A DNA stretch of 64,000 bases from the NCBI GenBank assembly GCA_025055455.1, contig JANWXD010000008.1:1-64000 (forward strand), written 5' to 3'. The notes under the pieces are model-generated. The model was not told the origin of the DNA, ran no database searches, and saw only the letters and a program-made list of their open reading frames with translations. Shown here piece after piece: positions 59,802-64,000 of the stretch. This DNA comes from Bryobacteraceae bacterium (GTDB lineage: Bacteria > Acidobacteriota > Terriglobia > Bryobacterales > Bryobacteraceae). The position numbers were made by a program, and so were the translations under genes. The first letter of the stretch is position 1, and the number at the start of each line of letters is the position of its first letter.

Positions 59802-60227
59802 TTATCGCCTCCTCTCTGAGTCGGCCCTGGGGCCGCCGTTCGAAGCGGCCTCGGAACGGCTGCCGGTCGCTTCCTGGCTGTGTGCGGATCCGCGTTGGCG
59901 ATCCCGCGTAGCCCGGAGCCGCGCCGCCAGGATCGCCAGCAGGGCGGTGTTCAACGGGTCCTTCTGATAAACGAGCGAGACGATGCCCGCCTCCCAGGCC
60001 CGGGACAGTTCGGCCGGCTCGTTGGTGGTCACCAGCACGAAGCGTTCCGGGTGGGGCAGAGGCCGGGGCAGCCGCTCGAGGGCGTCCGAATCCACCACCA
60101 CCACACCCGGCGCCTCTAAGTTGGGGGTCTCGACGCACCGCACATCCCAGGTGCCGCTCCGCTCCAACATTTGCCGCAGCGCGGTCGCGTAGGGGATGTC
60201 GGAGAGGGCCAGTTGAATCACGTCCAT
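59802..60227 (-). CDS. Degenerate receiver-like protein, first gene of the cytochrome operon
   Basis: A 141-residue protein. The first 110 residues resemble a response-regulator receiver fold: IQLALSDIPYATALRQML, a possible phospho-acceptor Asp in VVVVDSDAL, and VYQKDPL with the conserved Lys position. The usual N-terminal acidic pair is incomplete, so phosphorylation is doubtful. A charged low-complexity tail follows. It starts 44 nt after the predicted sigma-54 transcription start. A stand-alone, non-phosphorylated signalling role is one possibility. Confidence 0.6.
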   Translation of the reverse strand: MDVIQLALSDIPYATALRQMLERSGTWDVRCVETPNLEAPGVVVVDSDALERLPRPLPHPERFVLVTTNEPAELSRAWEAGIVSLVYQKDPLNTALLAILAARLRATRDRQRGSAHSQEATGSRSEAASNGGPRADSERRR

Positions 60228-60281
60228 AGACCCTTCGGGCCTTCCGCTGGTTGCGATGCAATCCGTTGACCAGTTCCAAGG

Positions 60282-60297
60282 TGCGAAATTCGCGCCA
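60282..60297 (-). promoter_or_regulatory. Sigma-54 promoter of the cytochrome operon
   Basis: On the minus strand TGGCGCGAATTTCGCA has GG and GC separated by exactly 10 nt, and 10 of 12 defined positions match the consensus TGGCACG-N4-TTGCA. The predicted start site is near 60271, 44 nt before the receiver-like gene's ATG. A sigma-54 activator gene sits divergently next to it, which strengthens the call. Confidence 0.75.
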
Positions 60298-60319
60298 CCT
60301 AGCTCGGTAAATCGCTGTT

Positions 60320-60350
60320 CCGCCTCCCGGTTGGACCGGGTTGGAGGCGG
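60320..60350. promoter_or_regulatory. 8-bp inverted repeat, likely activator binding site
   Basis: CCGCCTCC (60320-60327) and GGAGGCGG (60343-60350) form perfect 8-bp arms around a 15-nt core that itself contains a near-direct repeat (CCGGTTGGA / CCGGGTTGGA). It is about 50-80 nt upstream of the sigma-54 start site, closer than usual but compatible with an enhancer-binding protein site. Confidence 0.55.
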
Positions 60351-60422
60351 CGGTTGGGTGAATTTACGCACCGGGCGCGGGACCGGCGTTATACTGGTGG
60401 GTGATCGGAGTTCCCCACGCGC

Positions 60423-61760
60423 ATGTCGAAATTGATCCCGGAGTGGCAACGAGCTTCCGTGCTGGAGGCCGTTTTTGACCAGCTCTCCGACGGATTGATC
60501 CTCTACGATCACGAATATCGGATCACCGGGGTCAACGAGGCGGCCGAACGCCTGTTCGGCATGAGCGCCGAAGAGATGGTCGGTCGCTCCTGCCGCGAAG
60601 TGTTTCGCTGTGGAATTTGCGAGCCCGGCTGCGGCATGCTGGTCGGCCTTCAACAGGCGCCTGCGGTGGCCAACACCACCGTGCGGCTGCATACCGACAA
60701 CGGCCGGGAGCGCCTCGCCGTGATCCGCACCAAGCAGTTGTACGACGAGCAGGGGCGATTGACGGGCGTGGTGGCCACCATCCGTGACGTGACCGACGAA
60801 GTCGCTCCCCAGAAGCGCGAGGTGATTGCCGAATCACCGAGCATGCGCGAGGTCATGAACTTCGTCCGGCGCGTGGCGGCCAGCGAGGCCACCACCATTC
60901 TGCTGGAAGGCGAAAACGGTACGGGCAAGGACCTTATCGCCAAAACCATCCACTACGAAAGCCTGCGGCAAGCCGAGCCGTTCATCGCCATCAACTGCGC
61001 CGCCATTCCGGAAACCTTGCTCGAAAGCGAACTGTTCGGCTACGAGAAAGGGGCGTTCACCGACGCCCGCGCGCAAAAGCGCGGCATTTTCGAGCTGGCC
61101 GACAAAGGGACGCTGTTTTTGGACGAAATCGGCGAGATCCCCTTGATGCTGCAAGCCAAGCTCCTGCGGGTGCTCGAGGAGCAGAGTTTCCGCCGGCTGG
61201 GAGGCCTCAAGGACATCAAGCTGGATTTGCGCGTGATCGCGGCCACCAACAAGAACCTCCGCGAGGCGGTCAACGAGGGCGCCTTCCGCCAGGACCTGTA
61301 TTTCCGTCTCAACGTGATCCACATCACGATTCCTCCCCTGCGCGAGCGTCCCGAGGACATCATGCCGCTCGTGAAGTTTTTCATCGAGCACTACAACACG
61401 AAGTTTCGGCGCCGCATCCAAGGGGTGACCCCGGAAGCGCAGCGCCTGCTGCTGGCCCACGACTGGCCCGGCAACGTGCGGGAGCTGCGCAACGCCATCG
61501 AGCGGGCCATGATTCTCGAGGAATCCACTCACATCACGCCGGCGAGCTTGCCCATCTCCATCACGCAAGCGCCCACCCGGCAGCCGGCGGTTCCTGTACC
61601 CTTCATCCCCGACGAAGGCCTGTCGCTCGAGGAGAACGAAAAGGCGTTGATCAAACGGGCGCTCGAGAAAACGAACGGCAATCAGACGCAGGCGGCCCGC
61701 TTGCTGAAGATCACCCGGGACACGCTTCGCTATAAGATGAAAAAGTTCAACCTTCGCTAG
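60423..61760 (+). CDS. Sigma-54-dependent activator with Cys-bearing PAS domain (NtrC/NorR family)
   Basis: A 445-residue enhancer-binding protein. The N-terminal PAS domain (about residues 10-130) contains Cys57, Cys63, Cys66 and Cys70 (FRCGICEPGC), which could hold an iron-sulfur or other redox cofactor. The central AAA+ domain has EGENGTGKD (Walker A), the sigma-54-contact loop GAFTDA and the DEIGE Walker B. A Fis-type helix-turn-helix closes the protein (NQTQAARLLKITRDTLRYKM). There is no receiver domain, so the PAS is the likely sensor. It is divergent from the cytochrome operon, whose sigma-54 promoter it probably controls. The ATG is preceded by GGAG at 12 nt. Confidence 0.93.
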   Translation: MSKLIPEWQRASVLEAVFDQLSDGLILYDHEYRITGVNEAAERLFGMSAEEMVGRSCREVFRCGICEPGCGMLVGLQQAPAVANTTVRLHTDNGRERLAVIRTKQLYDEQGRLTGVVATIRDVTDEVAPQKREVIAESPSMREVMNFVRRVAASEATTILLEGENGTGKDLIAKTIHYESLRQAEPFIAINCAAIPETLLESELFGYEKGAFTDARAQKRGIFELADKGTLFLDEIGEIPLMLQAKLLRVLEEQSFRRLGGLKDIKLDLRVIAATNKNLREAVNEGAFRQDLYFRLNVIHITIPPLRERPEDIMPLVKFFIEHYNTKFRRRIQGVTPEAQRLLLAHDWPGNVRELRNAIERAMILEESTHITPASLPISITQAPTRQPAVPVPFIPDEGLSLEENEKALIKRALEKTNGNQTQAARLLKITRDTLRYKMKKFNLR

Positions 61761-61823
61761 CATTCGAGCGACGGGGCAACCGATCCGCCCGGTCCCGATG
61801 GCCGGAGCTAGTGGGGTGTGCGG

Positions 61824-62198
61824 ATGCCGATCTACGAGTACCGATGTGAGGATTGCGGCCGCCGCGTGAGCCTGTTCCTCCGCCGGATGGAGCAGGAAAG
61901 CGAGGCCGCCTGCCCGCGCTGCGGAAGCCGCCGGCTGAGCCGCTTGTGGTCGCGCTTTGCCATCGCCCGAAGTGAGGAGAGCCGCCTGGAGCGCCTGGCC
62001 GACGAGGCGAGCCTCGCCGCACTGGACGAGAACGATCCCAAGAGCGTGGCCCGCTGGGTGAAGCGCATGGGCCAGGAGCTCGGCGAGGACATGGGCGAAG
62101 ATTTCGAGCAGGCGCTGGAGGAAATCGAACAGGAGGAGGCCAGCGCCGCCAAGCGCGAGGGGGAGGGCGGTGCCGAAGAAGACTCCGAGGGGCTATAA
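61824..62198 (+). CDS. FmdB-type zinc-ribbon protein
   Basis: A 124-residue protein. The N-terminal FmdB ribbon has MPIYEYRCEDCG and CPRCGSRRLSRL, so one four-Cys zinc site. The rest is charged and helical, with an acidic C-terminus (EQALEEIEQEEASAAKREGEG). Members are often associated with translation or regulatory proteins of unknown role. A GTG six bases upstream of the ATG is an alternative start. The 3' end overlaps convergent selB by six bases. Confidence 0.85.
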   Translation: MPIYEYRCEDCGRRVSLFLRRMEQESEAACPRCGSRRLSRLWSRFAIARSEESRLERLADEASLAALDENDPKSVARWVKRMGQELGEDMGEDFEQALEEIEQEEASAAKREGEGGAEEDSEGL

Positions 62199-64000
62199 CA
62201 CGATGCGTTCCTCGCCCTCGCGGCGCGTGAGCCGTTCCCGATCCAAATACTCGAGCAAGGGGATCGCATACTTGCGGCTGATGCCCGTCCAAGCTTTGAA
62301 CACCGGAACGGTGAAGCGTTCTCCTTTGTGGCGGGCCAGGAGCTGCCGCAGGGCCTCCAGGGCTCGAGCGTGGAACACGAGTTCCTCGCCCACGCGGACG
62401 AGGCGCTTGTCCCGCAGCAACATCTGTAGCAGGATGCGGGCCCGGGCGGGCTCGAGACCGGTCTTGGCGAGCACCTCGCTTGTCGAGGGCACCGCTAGAC
62501 CCGCCTTTTCGAATGCCCTCTCGATCGCGGCCAAGGCCTGGGCTTCCTCTTGTTTCAACGCCGGGCGGTGGTGCGCCAGACGCACCAGTTCGCCCTCGAG
62601 GACGATGTCGGGCGCCCGCTGGGGAAGAAAGTCCAATAGGAATACCGGCGCGCCCGCCAGCGTGCGGCTGCGCAGCTCCGACTTGGGCATGCCGGCCAGC
62701 AGGGGGTTGTCCTGGTGAAACTTCGTCAAGGATTCGCGAACACGAGCGGCGGCTTGCTCCAGGCGCACGGCGGCGATCAACCACGGTTCCGGGCCTTCCA
62801 GCAGCACTAAGGATCCCCCGGAGGATGCGGCGCGGCGGATCTCGGCCTCCAGCAAGCCCGTGCGCGCCACCATGTCGGAGAGGCTGACGCCGAACGGCGA
62901 CTCGGTCACCAGCAGAGCTACGCGTTGGGACGCACTCGCCCCTTCCAAGGCGGCCAGCCGCGCGAGCGCGTCCCGCTGAGCGCGCCGCGGCTGGGCAGGG
63001 AGATCCAGGACGACGCCGCCCCCGATGGTCACCACGGGCGAGAACATGCGGACGATGAACCGATCGCCCGGGAGCAGGAGCAGCGGATCGCGCAGCAGGA
63101 TCCGCGCCCAGGCGCTCTGTCCGGGTTCGAGAGCGTTGCGGCCATCCAGCCACCGCACTTCCGCCGGAACCTCCGCCGTGGCGGCGTGAAAGTGGACCGG
63201 GGCGCGGTGCTTCAGAGGACGCGCCGAAGGGAGCAGATGAAACCGGCACTCGATCTCCCGCACGGCCCGAAAGCGGCCCGGTTCCGCGAGCACGACGCCG
63301 CGCGGCACATCCTGTGGCTCCGCGCCCGGCAGATTCAAGGCGGTGCGCTGGCCCGCGACCGCGCACTCCACAGCCCGGCCGTGCACATGAACCCCGCGGA
63401 CGCGAAAGCGCCGGCCCCCGGGATGGGCCTCCACTTCCTGCTCAGGCGCGACCGTTCCCGAAATCAACGTCCCGGTGACCACCGTGCCGAAGCCGCGCAG
63501 CGTGAACGAGCGGTCTACGGGCAGGCGAAACCAGCCCTCCGGATCTTTGGGAGGCGTACCCAAGGCGACCTCGCGCAAGCGCGCTCTGAGCTCCTCGAGG
63601 CCCTGACCCGTGACCGAGCTGACCGGCACGATCGGCGCTCCTTCCAAGAACGAGCCCCTCACGAACTCTTCCACTTCGAGCCGGACCAGCTCCAACAGTT
63701 CGGGGTCCGCTAAGTCGGCCTTGGTGAGAGCGATGAGCCCGGAAGACAGGCCGAGCAGCCGGCAAATGTCGAAATGCTCGCGGGTTTGGGGCTTGACGGA
63801 CTCGTCGGCGGCGATGACGAGCACGACGAAGTCAATTCCCCAGGCGCCGGCCAGCATGTTCTTGACGAAGCGTTCGTGTCCGGGCACGTCCACGAATCCG
63901 ATGCGGACGTCGCCGAGGTCCAGATGGGCGAAGCCCAAATCGATCGAGATGCCGCGGCGCTTTTCTTCCGCCAGCCGGTCGGTGTCAATCCCGGTGAGGG
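62193..64000 (-). CDS. selB: Selenocysteine-specific elongation factor, 5' end beyond the window
   Basis: At least 602 residues are present; the gene continues past 64000. The GTPase has [13 protein letters not shown] (effector/G2), DVPGHE (G3) and TKAD (G4). Domain II contains [18 protein letters not shown] and domain III the R/K-rich beta-barrel, and about 250 C-terminal residues form the winged helices that bind the SECIS element. SelB-type identity rests on the T in TKAD, the [12 protein letters not shown] region and the long C-terminus. Its presence implies selenocysteine insertion in this organism, though no selenoprotein is evident in the window. Confidence 0.92.
   Translation of the reverse strand, partial: LTGIDTDRLAEEKRRGISIDLGFAHLDLGDVRIGFVDVPGHERFVKNMLAGAWGIDFVVLVIAADESVKPQTREHFDICRLLGLSSGLIALTKADLADPELLELVRLEVEEFVRGSFLEGAPIVPVSSVTGQGLEELRARLREVALGTPPKDPEGWFRLPVDRSFTLRGFGTVVTGTLISGTVAPEQEVEAHPGGRRFRVRGVHVHGRAVECAVAGQRTALNLPGAEPQDVPRGVVLAEPGRFRAVREIECRFHLLPSARPLKHRAPVHFHAATAEVPAEVRWLDGRNALEPGQSAWARILLRDPLLLLPGDRFIVRMFSPVVTIGGGVVLDLPAQPRRAQRDALARLAALEGASASQRVALLVTESPFGVSLSDMVARTGLLEAEIRRAASSGGSLVLLEGPEPWLIAAVRLEQAAARVRESLTKFHQDNPLLAGMPKSELRSRTLAGAPVFLLDFLPQRAPDIVLEGELVRLAHHRPALKQEEAQALAAIERAFEKAGLAVPSTSEVLAKTGLEPARARILLQMLLRDKRLVRVGEELVFHARALEALRQLLARHKGERFTVPVFKAWTGISRKYAIPLLEYLDRERLTRREGEERIVL

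Overview
The window is high-GC bacterial DNA. It most resembles the Acidobacteriota, probably the Solibacteres/Bryobacter side. That placement is inferred from gene content: an Oar-like TonB-dependent outer-membrane protein with a carboxypeptidase-like N-terminal domain, a sulfatase, several Tat-exported Gfo/Idh/MocA and TIM-barrel proteins, a CarD regulator, an FHA-GAF-PP2C phosphatase and multiheme cytochromes. No rRNA is present to confirm it.

Layout. 1-990: the end of a CRISPR array and an HNH protein. 991-13.0k: sugar and sugar-acid metabolism. It holds a divergent SDR / tartrate dehydrogenase-like pair, then a minus-strand run with an outer-membrane receptor, sulfatase, YnfA-like protein, SIS isomerase, PfkB kinase, pyrophosphate-type PFK, bactofilin and methyltransferase. 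13.1-20.7k: a decayed cytochrome c remnant and a nitrogen block (glnD, glnB, amt; then an outer-membrane barrel protein and a second amt). 21-28k: a MntA/HepT toxin-antitoxin pair, sugar epimerases, a cupin isomerase, CarD and a ferredoxin. 28-36.8k: an oxidoreductase, the imuA-imuB-dnaE2 mutasome operon, a DnaC-like ATPase and a beta-lactamase-fold hydrolase. 36.8-38.8k: biotin carboxylase and its biotin carrier. 38.9-45.5k: Fur and FHA-GAF-PP2C, then the most unusual part of the window. This is a Cys/Trp-rich secreted peptide gene coupled to an exported protein of unknown function, followed by a broken second copy of the same block that now carries a SIR2-TPR gene. 45.7-52.5k: amidase, alanine dehydrogenase, CoA-transferase, tRNA-Ala, a methyltransferase and Tat translocase genes. 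52.5-55.9k: an oxidoreductase, a radical SAM protein and a tandem universal stress protein. 55.9-61.8k: a five-gene redox operon (degenerate receiver, 8-Cys protein, small membrane protein, 9-heme cytochrome c-b561 fusion, NapC-like 6-heme cytochrome) facing a sigma-54 activator, with a good sigma-54 promoter between them. 61.8k-end: an FmdB zinc ribbon and a truncated selB.

How the genes work together. Many neighbours share start/stop overlaps (5393-5396, 22706-22709, 37307-37310, 57383-57386), so these pairs are probably translationally coupled. Possible defence loci are scattered: the CRISPR array, MntA/HepT and SIR2-TPR. The strongest candidates for something undescribed are the duplicated peptide/exported-protein/PP2C block interrupted by SIR2-TPR, and the sigma-54-controlled cytochrome operon with its Cys-rich accessory protein and Cys-bearing PAS regulator.
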